Below are positions 36,901 to 49,255 of a DNA stretch of 64,000 nucleotides, one piece after another. The position numbers were made by a program, and so were the translations under genes. The notes under the pieces are model-generated. The model was given only the letters and a program-made list of their open reading frames with translations, ran no database searches and was not told the origin of the DNA. How positions within the stretch are numbered: the stretch's first letter is position 1; each line of letters begins with the position of its first letter. The stretch comes from Plasmodium coatneyi (Eukaryota; Apicomplexa; Aconoidasida; Haemosporida; Plasmodiidae). The DNA lies in assembly GCF_001680005.1 (NCBI RefSeq), contig NC_033564.1:1302001-1366000 (forward strand), in the 5' to 3' direction.

Positions 36901-37201
36901 CTTCATAGCATAAATCTTTTATTGCATCTTCCTCACCCCGAAGAGTGTTCATAAGGTACTGAAATATTTTCTTCATTTCATCCCATATTTTTGCCTACAT
37001 TTTATACAGGAATTAAGCACATATATATATGTGTCTTACCGTGCACTTTTGTAAAATGTGGCCTCACATATATACATTCCTACAAATTTATCCTTTCTCC
37101 TTTCACCTGCATTTCCTTACATTGACGATATGTTCCATATGAGGGCCTTTTGTCCTATCTCCATGCCATCTTCGTACTAATTCCCTGACTATATCTACCA
37201 T
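30981..37201 (-). CDS. SICAvar A: SICA variant surface antigen, 5 exons
   Basis: Exons 37201-37121, 36994-36014, 34497-33453, 32630-32158 and 31427-30981 join in phases 0, 0, 1, 0 to about 1008 residues. Exon 1 encodes MVDIVRELVRRWHGDR. Exons 2 and 3 are cysteine-containing SICA modules (AKIWDEMKKIFQYL...; DKMKNEVQKLL...). Exon 4 encodes eight or so Gly/Ser/Thr/Pro repeats and the membrane segment LLTPYLPTIPVFIGLSVMSY. Exon 5 is the cytoplasmic domain: KRRKRYKR, RGPPTLEEQ, RTIIDIHLEVLDECQ and the start of a FREEDFVP repeat. The protein should sit on the surface of infected red cells and undergo antigenic variation. Compared with B and C it lacks the EKLL-type module. A large intron (34498-36013) carries telomere-like repeats. 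The tail is shortened by a single-base insertion shared with gene B. Confidence 0.85.
31505..31690. repeat. 27-bp intron repeat (CCTAAAATGCGAAATCCTAC)
   Basis: About six imperfect copies of CCTAAAATGCGAAATCCTAC plus an ACACAC spacer, in the intron before the cytoplasmic exon of SICAvar A. The same repeat occupies the same intron in gene C at 52400-52545. Confidence 0.75.
32290..32630 (-). repeat. Coding repeat of 13 residues in SICAvar A exon 4
   Basis: About eight in-frame copies of a 39-bp unit encode GSSGPGSTGTWNP-like blocks, with Trp-Lys/Asn-Pro variants. A partial copy, GSSGPGSTGTADS, is also near the end of the previous exon (about 33530-33560). Confidence 0.9.
32740..32895. repeat. 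67-bp T-rich tandem repeat in SICAvar A intron
   Basis: Two near-identical copies of a 67-bp unit made of TTTTAC, TTTTTATTTT and CCTTTT words, followed by a degenerate third. Confidence 0.75.
33081..33350 (+). repeat. Border-block core and degenerate telomere-like tract in intron
   Basis: A third copy of the AGTAGCAGGCCA core with ATTGTTGTTCC at 33087-33111, followed by scattered CCCTAAAC and ACCCTAAACC pieces up to 33340. It lies within the SICAvar A intron between exons 3 and 4. Confidence 0.65.
34736..35100. repeat. CCTTGTCCGGTT-type minisatellite in SICAvar A intron
   Basis: Many imperfect copies of a short unit around CCCTTGTCC and GGTTCGACC or AGTTCACCCCCTGTCC (about 16-18 bp). The open frames that cross it are low-complexity by-products. 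It is not seen elsewhere in the window. Confidence 0.7.
35230..35785 (+). repeat. Internal telomere-like tract (CCCTAAACCCTGAACCC)
   Basis: About 550 bp dominated by CCCTAAA and CCCTGAA heptamers, the C-rich strand of the GGGTT(T/C)A telomere unit of Plasmodium. It lies inside the SICAvar A intron between exons 2 and 3, far from any chromosome end. Internal telomeric sequences near SICAvar and kir genes are known from P. knowlesi. Confidence 0.9.
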
Positions 37202-39449
37202 GATGTATTAGTTATTATTAATTGATCTTTCCTTAAAATTCAAGTAACCATTTGCATTATGGAGTCTTATCCATAAATTCCTTCACTATGCTTCTTATAC
37301 TTCTATCATTTTCTTTAATTTTATTTCTATTTCCCTACACCCTTCCAAACTCCTTTACAATCTTTTTTCCCTTTTTTCTTTAATTCTACGTTTTAATTTA
37401 TTCCTCCTTCTTTTCACTCTTCGATTATTTCTTCCTTCCCTTCACTATACAATGCCTTCCTTCCTTATACAATGGATTTCCTCCTCCAAAGAAAAGAGAA
37501 GGAAGAAGGGAAGGAATTACTCATCTTCTTTCTTTCCTTTTTTCCCTTCTTTTCTTTTTTTCTTCTTTCTTTTTTTTTTCTTTTTTTTTTCTTTTTTCTT
37601 TTTTTTCTTTTGTTTTTTCTTTCTTTTCTTTCGCCTTTTTTTTTTTTTTTTTCTCTTTTTACTCCTACTCTAAAAGAAAAAAAAAAAAGAAAAAAAAGAA
37701 TTCTTTCCTTCCTTTTATACACTCTATTCTTCCAAAAAAAGAAGGAAGAAGAGGAAGGAATTACGCACCTTCCTACCTTCTTCTTCTAAATTTTCTTCTT
37801 CCTTTTCTCAAAAGAAATAACTTTCCTTTTTTTTCTTATACATTATATTCTTCTAAAGAAGAAGAGGAAGGAGGAAAGGAATGGGAAATTACGCACCTAA
37901 CTTCTTTTTTCATTTGCATTCTAATTTTCCATTTCTTCATTTTTTCTTCTTTCTTCTTTTTTTTTTTCTTTATTTTACAAAAAAAGAGGGGGAAATTATT
38001 CACCTTTTTTTTTTTTTTTTTTTTTTTTTTTTCTTCCTTTCGTCCTTTTTTTTCCTTTTTTTCTTTTTTCCTTTTTTTCTTTTTTCCTTTTTTCCTTTTT
38101 TCCATCTTTGTTTTCTTCTAATATTAATTCTTTTTTTTTCCTTCCTTAAACCTTTCTTTCCCCCTTATAAACTCTCTTTTTTTTCTTTTTAAAACTTTTT
38201 TTTCCCCTTTTAAACTTCTCTTTTTTTTCTTCCTTTTTAACCTATTTACTTTCTCTTTGCTCCCTTAACTCTTTATACTCCTAACTTTTTTTCTTATTTT
38301 TCTTTTCTTTCTTTTTTTTTTTTCTCTCTTTCCTTCTTTCTTTCCTTCTTTCCTTCTTTCTTTCCTTCTTTCCTTATTATTCCTTCATATTCCTTTTCTT
38401 TCCTTCTTATTCCTCCTTTCCTTTTTATTCCTTCCTTCTATTCATTCTTTCCTTCTTTCCTTCCTTATTCCTTCTTTACTCCATTCCCTTTCTTCCTTTC
38501 TTTTCTTTCTTTCCTTAGACCCTCCTTTCCTTCCTTCCACCAAGCAGCCCTAACATAACCTTTCTTTCCCCTTCCTTCCCTTCCTTAGGCCCTCCTTTCA
38601 TTCCTTCCACCAACCGCACCTAACACAACCTTCCTTCCAACAACCACCCCTAACAAACTTCCCTGCATCTTTAGTTCAATCATTCCCTTCTTTCCTTCTT
38701 CCCTTCCCTTCCTTCCTTAGACCACCTTTCCTTCCTCCTCCTTAGACCCTCCTTCCTTCCTTAAACTTTTCCTTCTTCCTTGTCCAGTTTCCTTCCTTCT
38801 TCTTAAACCACTTCCTTTCCTTCTAACACCCCTTCCCTCCCTAGACCATCCTTCCCTTCCTTCCATCCTACTTAGGCTCACGTTCCTCCTCCTTAGACCA
38901 CTTTTCCTTTCCCTCATTCCTTAGACATTCCTTTCCTTTCTCCCTCCTTAGACCCTTCCTTTCCTTCCTCCTTAGACCCTCCTTCCACCCCTAACAATCG
39001 TCCTTCCACCAACGACCTAACACAACCTTTCTTCCACCTACCACCCCAACACAACCTTTCTTCCACCTACCACCCCAACACAACCTTTCCTTCCGCCAAC
39101 CATCCTAATAAACCACCTACCACCACCCTAACAACCTTCCTTACTCCTCCTTAGACCCCTCCTTTCTATCCCTCCTTAGACATACTTTCCTTCCACCCCT
39201 AAGATCTTTTCTTTCCACATCTAACACCCCCCTACTTCAACACCCTTACAACCTTCATTCTAACACCCCTAAAAATTTCATGCTAACAACCCTAAAGCTT
39301 TCATTCTAACATCGCTAACAACCTTCCCTTCCTTCCTTTCCTTCTTTCCTTCCTTTTCTTTCCTTCCTTTTTTTTTCCTTCTTTTGTTCATATTTCTTTT
39401 TTCCTTTTTTCCTACATTTCTAAGTATGGATAAACACATAACAAAAGAA
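37202..39449. other. Spacer between SICAvar A and B: homopyrimidine and CCTTCC arrays
   Basis: The 5' flank of gene A (37202-37440) is ordinary AT-rich sequence. From 37440 to 38520 the plus strand is almost pure pyrimidine (CTTT, CTTCC, long T runs). From 38520 to 39350 it is a degenerate CCTTCC/CCTAACA/TTAGACC array like that at 29.4-30.1 kb. Open frames here are only low-complexity by-products. The upstream motif shared by genes B, C and F was not found here. Confidence 0.7.
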
Positions 39450-39715
39450 TAATCCCAGAAAAGGGCGCGAAAAAAAAGAAAAAAGGTGCTGACATTCTTT
39501 AAAGAAATATTCATGTATTTTAACAAACCAAAAAAAAAACGTTATGAAGTTAAAAAATTTTATAACAGAATGAATAAGCAATTTAATTCTTCAGTAAAAA
39601 AAAATTATCCCAACAAATAAAAACAAAGTGGGGAAGAAAATTTTCTCTTTTTCACATACACTTATACTGATTACACATGAACATGTAAACAATTTAATAC
39701 ACAAAACAAAAAAAA
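39450..39715 (-). promoter_or_regulatory. Conserved SICAvar 3' flanking block (gene B copy)
   Basis: Matches the gene A and C copies: CCCAGAAAAGGGCGCG, CTTTAAAGAAATATTC and ACATGAACATGTAAACAATT (an imperfect palindrome followed by A/T). It lies 480-750 bp downstream of the gene B stop. Confidence 0.65.
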
Positions 39716-39740
39716 AACAAAAAAAAAGAAAAATATTTAC

Positions 39741-40194
39741 TACACCCTATACCCAGAATCTGAACTTCGAAACTTCTTCCTTAGGAACATCTTCCTTAGG
39801 GACATCAACCCTAAACCGCGAATCTGAACTTGGAACATCTTACGTAGGAACAAAGTCTTCATCTCTAAACCCGAAATCTGAACATTGAATCTCTTCCTTA
39901 GGAACATCAACCCTAAACCCGAAATCTGAACTTGGAACCTGTTCCATAGGAACATCATCCTTAGGAACAAAGTCTTCCTCCCTAAACCCGGAATCTGAAC
40001 TTGGAAACTTTTTCCTAGGAACATCAACCATAGAAACTTGTTCCTTGGGAACATCTTCCTTAGGAACAAAGTCTTCCTCCCTAAACCCGGAAACTGAACT
40101 TGGATCCTGTTCCTTAGGAACATTAACTCTAGGTTGAGCATCTTCCTCAGGAACATCAATCCTAAATCTGGAATCTTAACATGGAATCTGTTCC
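39741..40194 (-). repeat. Untranslated former C-terminal repeat array of SICAvar B
   Basis: About eight imperfect copies of a 24/48-bp unit (GTTCCTAAGGAA and TTCAGATTC.GGGTTTAGG on the minus strand) directly after the gene B stop. They still read as VPKE, SSDSGFR and EEDFVP words but in other frames, and end at a stop about 39741-39743 after SDSGYRV-type coding. Confidence 0.75.
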
Positions 40195-43100
40195 TTAGGA
40201 ACACCTTCCTTCAGGAACAAATTCTTCCTCCCTAAACCCGGAATCTGAACTTTGGACCTCTTCCTTAGGAACATTTTCTTCTTTTATGAATTCCGATCCC
40301 ATAAACTTTTCAACAAGAATGGTGAAATAATCTTCCTTCGTCGAATGTAGGTCTTCCTTTTGACATTCGTCTAAGACTTCTAAATGAATATCAATAATGG
40401 TACGGTGACCAACACGGCGACGACGACCAGCACGTACTTTTGGCCCGTCTATTTTTGTTGGAACAGACCTGGGTTGTCTGCGTTCCTTTACTAAGGTATA
40501 TTCACGTGGACCACCTTCGTCGTCCACACGAGCAAGGCGTTGTTCTTCTAAGGTTGGAGGACCACGTACTTGATGAGCTCTTTTGTAACGTCGTCTTTTT
40601 TTACCGAGGAAAAAATACTAAAAAAAAAAAAAGGAAAAGTAATTTTTAGAGTATGAAATATTGTTCCTAAGACCAGAACAATCAGTATAAAACAAGTGCG
40701 AATTGTACATTTAAGGTATGAGAAAGGAGGAAGGGTGTTTTTTTAAGGGTGTCTTCCTTTTCTTACCTTCCAGAGGAAGTAGGTCATAGCTGAAATACCC
40801 ATTAGAACAGGAATGGTAGGAAGGTATTGGGTAAGGAGGTCGGAAGGGTTGTCAATCTTGCTAATAACTGGAACAGCAGTAGGTGGAGATACTCCTGTTG
40901 TTGTTCTTGCTGATGGTGGTGGTGACAATTGTCCCCCTAGAGCTGCAGGTCGTGCTGGTTTGGGTGGGGGTGCATCCCCTGGAGCAGGGGCTCCACCAGG
41001 TTTCGGTTGGCCACTATCCTGACTATTCAAATTCTCCTTTCCTCTTTCACCGGCAATGGGAATAGGAGCAGCATCGGGTTCCTTCGTGTTCATCGTTTTA
41101 CTAACATCCTGCTGTGTTTCATCTTTCTTTTCTTCTGTAGGGACTTGTGAACCGGAAACATCTTTTTCACCTGAATAATAAGTATAGGAAGGAAGGATGA
41201 GTTCAATAACATCAAAAGTCACAGATACTGAAATATTGTGTGTACCTCTGTGTATACCTTAGATTTTTTTTTTTTTTTTTTTTTTTTTTTGTTGATACAC
41301 CCTTTGGGTGCATTCTTCCTTCAGAGGATGGAAGGAAAGGGAAGAATGAAAGAAGGGTGTTAGGGTGGGAAGGAAGAAAGAAAGAAAAGAAAGGAAAGGA
41401 AGGAAGAAAGAAAGAAAAGAAAGGAAAGGAAGGAAGAAAGAAAGAAAAGAAAGGAAAGGAAGGAAGAGGAAGGTTCAGTTATGGGTTAAAGAAGGAAGGA
41501 AAGGGAGGTCTAAGGAAGAGAGTGTTCATTTCCTTCCTCCCTTTCTTTTCTTTCTTTCCTTCCACCTTCCTCTCTACATTATTAGTGTTCTTACCTGGTG
41601 CTGAAGGTGTAGTATGTACGGATCCGGAACCTGAGTCGATTTGGCCTGGTGTCGTTTGAGCAGTACCTGTAGAAGCACCACCTGGAATAGGAGGAACATA
41701 GTCATCGCAAAATTGAGGATCAACGGAGGCAACACTGACTAAGACTGAAGATTCATTACTACTTCTTCCATAGGTTGCAGCACCACCGCATGTCTCTTTC
41801 TGCTTTCCCTTACCTTGGTCACCTGCAGGATGGTTCTCTGAAACCTTACCTGATGCTTTTTCATCTATCTGCTTAGGGGCTGGTGCGGACTTTGCAGGAT
41901 CCCCTGATGGTGCCGGTTTCGCAGCTGGAGGGTCTGTATTGACTACTTTCCGTAATTCCTTTGATCTTCCTGCTCCCAATAAGTCTACAATTCTTCCATT
42001 AGGGCAATCTCCCTGCTGTTGCTGTTCTTCTTTTTCCCTTTCGTCCCCCTTACATGGCATCCAGGCCATTGTATTATTGAATCCTGAAATACCATTCCTA
42101 TTCTGTTTTGCATTATTTAACCATTCTTGTATTTTCGACTGAAATATATCTTTCCCAGGCTTTATATCTTGCATCCCAACCCAGTTACATTCCATTCCAG
42201 TGTCCTTCTTTGGGAAGCCTTCTGCTGTTCCTTCCATAGCCTCAGAAATGATGCTCATAGCCTTCTGCATATTACACTTGTCTTTAAGAATTTCCAGTAT
42301 AATTGTATGCCCCATGGTACACCTTAAGTATGACTTCCACCCTTCCTCTTCCACAGTTTTCGCTTTCCAACTGTTTCCATCTTTGCTCCTTCCTTCTATC
42401 CAATATATTATTTTTACTACGTGCTTACATATTCTTTTCATTTGAGTGGTCCAGTCCCCCTTATGGTGCTTTATATGGCTACATATGGTTGCCACTGTCG
42501 TCCCCTTCCCGTCCTTCATTCCCATATAATCCCATAGTTCCGTTAACATGTTCCCTACTTCTTCTTTTACATTATCCTGAAAATAAAGGAAATGAAAGAA
42601 ATAGACATATGAACTTATAGATATATTATGCTTCCTCTCTTTATATATATACCCTCCTAATTGATTCTTTTCATTTTTTCTTTATATATATTCCCCTAAT
42701 TGTCTACTTCTCTATATATATTGCTTTAATTTATTCTTTTCAGTTTTCTTCTTTCTTCTAAGGAAATACCACAAGATTCCTTACTACACTCTCCCTTACC
42801 TGATTTAATTGTCCATTCTTCGTGAAACTATTCTTCTTTTCTTCCCATGCAGCTTTTAGTTCATTCCTTTTTTCTTGTACTTCCTCACTTGGTTTAGGTG
42901 GACATTGATCAGTTTGTGCTGCTTGAGGAGGAGAAGTAGTTTCTTGACTTTTAGGGTTGGTTACAGGTCCTGGTGCTTGGGGTTGGGGTGGTGTACGTGC
43001 CAGCGGACCTTCCTCTGCTGAACTGTCCTTTCTACTCAGTGTTGCTCCCTGAGCCTTCTTTTCTTCCTTAATTTCCTCCTCAACCTCCTTTTCTAATGTC

Positions 43101-44827
43101 TGCAATATTTGACTACCATCCGTTAACGTTTTCTCTTTTACCTTCTCTACTACTTTGTCTGCACCTTCCTTAGAAACATAATCCTTCTTTTCTATTATTT
43201 CCTTTATTGCATCTATTTTCTTCTCCTCCGTATCTATCTTACTACTGTTCCTTGGTCCACTACCGCTACAATTAATCCCTTGCTTCATAACGTCCGCATA
43301 CTTCCCCACTTTCCCCTTTGTTTTCCATCCCCCTGTATTTATCCATTCCACTATTGTTTTACCAATTAGTTTTCCTCCTATTCGTGCATTCTGCAAACTG
43401 AATTCACTGCACTTGTTATCCGTCATTTCCATTAGGTTACTCTCCACGTATCCGTGCACCATCCCTGATACATGTGGAAGTACCTTCCCAAAGCGACAAT
43501 TACTTCCATATAATTCTACTAATATTGTATTCCCCACTACACACCTTAAGTACGTAGTTACCTCATCTTCATCCGCGACTTTATTTCTTACGGTTAAATT
43601 CTGTGTTAAACCATTAGTATATAACATAACTTTCATCATAGCTTTGCACAATTCCTTCTCTTCCGTCCCCCATGGTGTCATTTTTTCGTAGTTACTATCC
43701 AACCCTGTTTCACAGGTTATTCGTATTATTGGTTGTTCCCCCTGTCCAAGTGTATCCATAAGGTTGTTAAATATTGTCTTCATTTCATCCCATATTCCAT
43801 CCTATAAAATATATATGACCATGAACATATATATATATGCTTTTTACAATGTATATATATAAGTGTTTTCCAATGCGCTCTCTTAAAAATTATATATATA
43901 CTATGAACTTATTCTACACAATACATTACTATTCTCCTTTTTCCTTTTTCATATATGTAAAGTTCATTACCCCCATTTGTTCCACTTGTGACATTCCCCT
44001 TGCCATGACCCATTTTGTTATTAATTTGGATAAAAGTTCAAAATTCTGTGCGGTCATTTTTTTTTCCTCTGGTGCCTGCGCATGACTCCCTCCTCCAGAA
44101 ATATTCTTCTGTGGACATGGACCTTTTGGTATTTTGTTATACATTTTTTGTAACATTCCGTCTTTCCCTTCCATCTTCTTTATAATTAGCTCCCGTATAT
44201 TCACACGATTCACGAACGCACCTGTGATTTTCCCATAATCACACTTACTGCATCCTTCCCCTTCTCTGAAAACATCGCACAACTGGTCCATGGCATTGAA
44301 GGCCTGCTTCATAATGCGTTCGGCATTACAGTACGCTCTCCTATATAACACTAACCATACTTGCCTTATAGCACATTGAATATATTCCTTTATTTTTGCA
44401 CTTTCAGGATTATTATTATGCTCATCACCGATGTTTTTCCATATTTTCAGTAATTCTTCCACAAGGAATGCACACCATGCTTTTTCCTCTGTGGTTGCAT
44501 CTTTCCCATTTATTTTAATGTTTTCGCATGCTGTCGTTCCACTTACTAAACCTTCTGCATCAACTTCACCATCCACTGCACTGATCCATTCTTCTATCAT
44601 TTTCAGTAGTTTTTCCTGCAAGTGAAAAAAATACATTTATATGCAAAATTTGCATAGAATATACATTCCACCACTGTATAGAAGAATTATTTCTACATAT
44701 TTATGCTTAAATTATTCTTTTACATGCCCCATTTAGTATAGCTCTTTACCTCTCCTCGTGTCTTATCTCCCCCATTTGCCTGAATCCATTGAGTCTTCAA
44801 ATTATCGAATTTCTCCATTGTTCCCAT
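40195..44827 (-). CDS. SICAvar B: SICA variant surface antigen, 6 exons
   Basis: Exons 44827-44750, 44615-43971, 43801-42800, 42576-41595, 41170-40767 and 40617-40195 join in phases 0, 0, 0, 1, 0 to about 1177 residues. Exon 1 encodes MGTMEKFDNLKTQWIQANGG. Exon 2 is the EKLL module with Cys-rich spacing (CSKCDYG, GPCPQKN). Exon 3 starts DGIWDEMKTIF. Exon 4 starts DNVKEEVGNML and holds DLLGAGRSKELRK. Exon 5 has a Pro/Ala-rich stalk and the membrane segment LLTQYLPTIPVLMGISAMTYF. Exon 6 is the cytoplasmic domain with RTIIDIHLEVLDECQ and DLHSTKEDYF. It should act as an exported, variant red-cell surface antigen. The tail stops early after EEEFVP owing to a +1 shift; see the repeat array downstream. 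Confidence 0.87.
41371..41470 (+). repeat. 30-bp purine tandem repeat in SICAvar B intron
   Basis: Three exact copies of a 30-bp all-purine unit (AGGAAGAAAGAAAGAAAAGA...) plus a partial copy, in the intron before the membrane exon. The purines are on the plus strand, opposite to the arrays of the nearby spacers. Confidence 0.9.
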
Positions 44828-45401
44828 TTTGCTTTCACTTAATATATTTTTTTTGCACTAGTACAAAGTACTATTTCATCATGCATTACATGCAACACAT
44901 TTTCTTGCCCCATCTGCATGCATATTAACACAAACACACACGCCCTTTAATAATAGACTCCCCTTCCAAGCACATATAGAGAGGTCCTTTTTCCTTCTTT
45001 CCTTATTCCTCATTCCTTCTTTTTCCTTCCTTTATCTTTATTCATTTTTTAAAAGGAACATTATTGTTCTGCATATATTTTATATGTATTACTTTCATCG
45101 TCACATTATTCGTTCTTTTTTTTTATTTTGTTTTTTTATACAACATTTACACTTATGCTTAACACCAATGTTCTTTTTTTCCGCCGTGGGAGGTAATGTT
45201 CCTTTATAATGCATTTGTCCTCTCACAAAATTAGTGCAAGTTGTTCACCAGAAGGAAAAAAAGGATTAAACAGAAAAAAATTTATTCACAGAAAAAAAAT
45301 TGTTCACAAAAAAAAAGAAGGAATCACTATGAACAAATTATTATCAGAAAAAAATACTACTAATCACGAAATTTTCTAACATAAATTTTAAGTAAAAATT
45401 A

Positions 45402-45419
45402 TTAACAACACATTGTCAA
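45402..45419 (-). promoter_or_regulatory. Shared SICAvar upstream motif, gene B
   Basis: In gene orientation it reads TTGACAATGTGTTGTTAA, 575 bp upstream of the gene B start codon. The same motif precedes genes C and F in the same orientation. Candidate promoter element or origin of the 5' leader. Confidence 0.5.
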
Positions 45420-47550
45420 TGAATAAATTGCGACGAAAAAACAAAGGGTGCATACAGAACAGAAGTGCGGAACATACTCTCTGTAGGAGAATTCGCACCT
45501 GCAATATGGGAAAAAATTTCATCCGCAATATGGGAACAATTTTTTTTTTTTTTGCTCAATATGTGAATTTTTATGTATGTATATGTATAACACCGCTGTT
45601 GAGGATATACGCTTTCTCTCTCTCTTCCCCTACCATGTATATATATACCTCTCAAATTTGCATTTATATTTTTCCTGCGAACGAATATGAAATATAATGC
45701 GAATCAAAAAAAAAGAAAGGAAACGAAACATAGAACGCTTCCTTATACCTTTTCCTAATGTTTACCAATATATGTTGCATATACCTTATTTTGTTCGACA
45801 TAAGTTATTCCTCAAGGGATGAATTTCCTCCTCTTTTTTCCTTTCCCTTCCTTTTCCTCCTATGCAACTTCTTCCCTTTATGCATAATTTAAGAAGGAAT
45901 GCTCTCAACATAAATAATTACCGTACATAAGAAGAACTGTCAGCAGATAAAGTTAAAAAAAGGGAAAAACATTGTTTCTGCAAAAAAAAAAAATTCTTAA
46001 AGGAAAGAATTGCGAATAACTAAATTCCCATACCATGAAATTGCTAAAATAACATTATAGGCAGAAATTTTGCACGAGCATAACCGTCATCATACCAATC
46101 GGAGTGTTCCAATCATTTTTATTCCATATTTGTTCCATATTTTGTTCTGTACATACAAATGGGGAAAGCGAAGTATGGAATTCGTGCACCACCCTCGTCA
46201 TCTCACATCTGCACACAAGTATGTACATTGAGGTCACGCATACCGACCATATACAATGAACACTCTCCATTCCCATATACATTATTCCTTCTCTCCCTTA
46301 GGGGAATTAATCCTTATGGGAATAAAGAAAAAAATGTTCTCTGTAGAAATTGTCCCCTAAAGGGAACTCTATCTCCCAAAGAGACCTTTGTCCCCTTGGG
46401 AAGGTAATGTTCCTTTCTTCCTCAAGGAGATAATTGTCGTTCCCTTCCTTCCTTCGACCCCTAACACCACCTTCCTTTCCTTCCTTAAACTATCCTTCCT
46501 TCTTATTCCTTCCTTCCTTAGATCTTCATTCCTTATTCCTTCTTATTCCTTCTTTCCTTCTTATTCCTTCTTTTCCTTCTTCCTTTCCTTCTTTCCTCCA
46601 TCTTTCTTTCCTTCTTATTCCTTCCCTTTTTCTATATGTTTATGTACTATGTTACGGTGAATAAATACATACACATATATATAAGTGTATACATATATAT
46701 GTGTTATATATATATTATTATTATATATATGTGCACCATAAGCGTTACTTATGCTCTCATCTGTTATAAGCTGTAATGATAACTTATAATTAGAGGAACG
46801 GAAAGATGCAATGTACACAGAGTTCACAGTTTATTAGTGTTGTGCATGCATATATATATATATATTTTTTTCCTTCTGAAAAAATTGTGAATAATTTAAT
46901 TAAAGTATAAAAATATATTAACATATATTAAAAAAAAAATATAAAGGGTACATCGAGCAAACTTGTAATGCGCTCATTTCGCCTATATGTAGCAATTTCC
47001 CATGATTAGAAAGCATCAAAGTTGTTTCTATCCATACATGCAATAATAATTATGATAGGCGTTGCGCCCAAACTTAGGAACACGTAGACAGAATCCACTA
47101 TGAGGGGGCCTGGGTGGTAGCGCCCCCTGTTCCTTAATTATGCTTGTTCATATGTGGTGATATAAAATTTTCTTCATTATGTGGAATACCATAATTTGTA
47201 AAAAAAAAAATGGGCGCATGCACACATATATGTACACATACACACAAGGAAATAAGATTACAGGGCATTATTAATAAAGTTCCCAATGTTATTACTTCTC
47301 ATATGTGTAGAACACAAGAACATGAACATGAACGATATTATACACCATGTGCCATGTTATGCACCAAGTACGTGTGTCCTGTACGAACTAATGGTACACA
47401 CATATATACTTCCTACTACTAAGGTACACTGCTATGGGGTATACTGTTTAAGGGGGGAACACCGTTCAAGGGGGTGCACATTGTTCGCTCATAATAATGC
47501 TTAAGAATACCGTTATACGCATACCCATGTTGACCCCCATTAGAGAAGGT

Positions 47551-47640
47551 CACTTTATATAAAGAATAAACGTTGCACCGTCATATAATGGCGGCCACTT
47601 TATATAAGGAGTGAATGTTACACCATTATATAATGGCGAT
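47551..47640 (+). repeat. 45-bp tandem duplication
   Basis: Two copies, with a few differences, of a 45-bp unit that starts CACTTTATATAA and ends ATATAATGGCG. Confidence 0.8.
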
Positions 47641-49195
47641 GGTAACTCATGGATGTAAAGCCTCCACTGTTGTATGTGTATGTACAATTAATAGGAGTGC
47701 GTTACACATGTTCGCTTATTTTATGCTGCTGTATAAAAATGTATGCTGTATATAAAAAAAAATAAAATCTCTGTAAAAAAAATGAATACGTACTGTGTAC
47801 GGACATAGAAAACGAATGGATTAGACGAATGGCCAGCGGGGAAGGGGCGGGGCGGCACGTAAGTTTATGTGTCAAATCCTTTCTATCCATATGCAGGAGG
47901 TAATGGGAAAGAATTGTACATATATCTTACTCTTGAGCCTCGATTTACAAGATTTAAGGCAGTCTGCACTTTCCATTTTACATAAGAAAAAGAACCACAG
48001 GAATGTAATATTCGTGTAATGCGTGAAGCACAAAAATTAGTGCATAGAAGGAATGAAATAAATATGAATGGTAGTGGTCTCCACAATCAGTTCCCCCTTT
48101 TTTGTTAAGAATTTTTATGTGAACGTCATATATAGTACGAATTTAGGGTGCACTGTTCCTATGTAGCCTCTATTTTTTAAATTATCCCCTATACTAAGTG
48201 AAATATTCATTCTCTGTTAAAAGTAGTAAATATGCATGCACAATGGAAAAGGGAAGAAGCGTCATACTTATCGTGCACCTCCTCATATATATTACAATAA
48301 GAAGTGAATAAACAAATAGTGGTAAAAGGTGATAATAATAAGAGTAATATTCCTATAAACATTTATATTTATATGTTAAAAGGATATTACCGAACAAAAA
48401 AGGGAAATTTTCCTAAAATCCCTCACCTTTTCTTTAGTCCCCCTTACACTATTTGAACCCTTTTTTAATCATTCTGAACACTTTGACCCCCTTTCAAGCT
48501 TCCAACCTTTTCAACGTTCTTAATCGTTTCCCAAATTTAAACTGAAAAAAGGAAAAAAAAATACTGTAATGTGCAAAAATATAATGTACATCAGAAGGAA
48601 GGAAGGGTGAAGTCTAGCTCAAGTGGTATACATAATATAATGTGCAAAAACATATTTCCCCCCACATATATATATAAATGAACTGTTCATAATATCCACA
48701 TAGGAAAGAATAAAAAGAAAAAGAAGGAGGAATTGTTATTACCATTGATCAGTAAGAAACCGAAAAAGAGTTGTACTCCAGATCGTATTGCTATGAGGAT
48801 ATTCTCTCCTCTTCTTTTAACACATACTTCATATATTCCTTTGGTACTGCATCTTCTTTCCTATTTTAATTACGAATTCATATTCTTCACTGAATACGGA
48901 TGAATGTACATATTAGAAGAAGGAGAGGGAGTATACTACATGTATGTAAAATGTAACACATATTAACAGTTCTTAATAATCAACTTAAATAATATTTAAG
49001 CATAAGTTATTAATAGGTGCTCAAAATTCTATGAGGATGAAATTTCATCCCTATATACGTAATAACGGAAACGTATAAAATAAACAACGTGCATGTTAAA
49101 AATTTTTACCTCAGAAAAAAAAAAAAAAAAAAAAAAAATTTTGCACCCTTACGTACGCAATAAAGGGAGGAACGATATAAATAATACAATGCTCC

Positions 49196-49255
49196 AATGT
49201 ACATTGTACACCATGTACAATGTATGATGTGTACAATGTACAAGGTGTACAATGC
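49196..49255. promoter_or_regulatory. TGTACA inverted-repeat cluster upstream of kir D
   Basis: ACATTGTAC and GTACAATGT form a perfect 9-bp inverted repeat with a 5-bp loop at 49201-49223, followed by further GTGTACAATG copies. It ends about 260 bp before the kir D start codon. Confidence 0.45.

Noticed and set aside
37440..38200. Several Phe- or Lys-rich open frames on both strands
   Set aside because: They are products of homopyrimidine sequence with no stops, not proteins.
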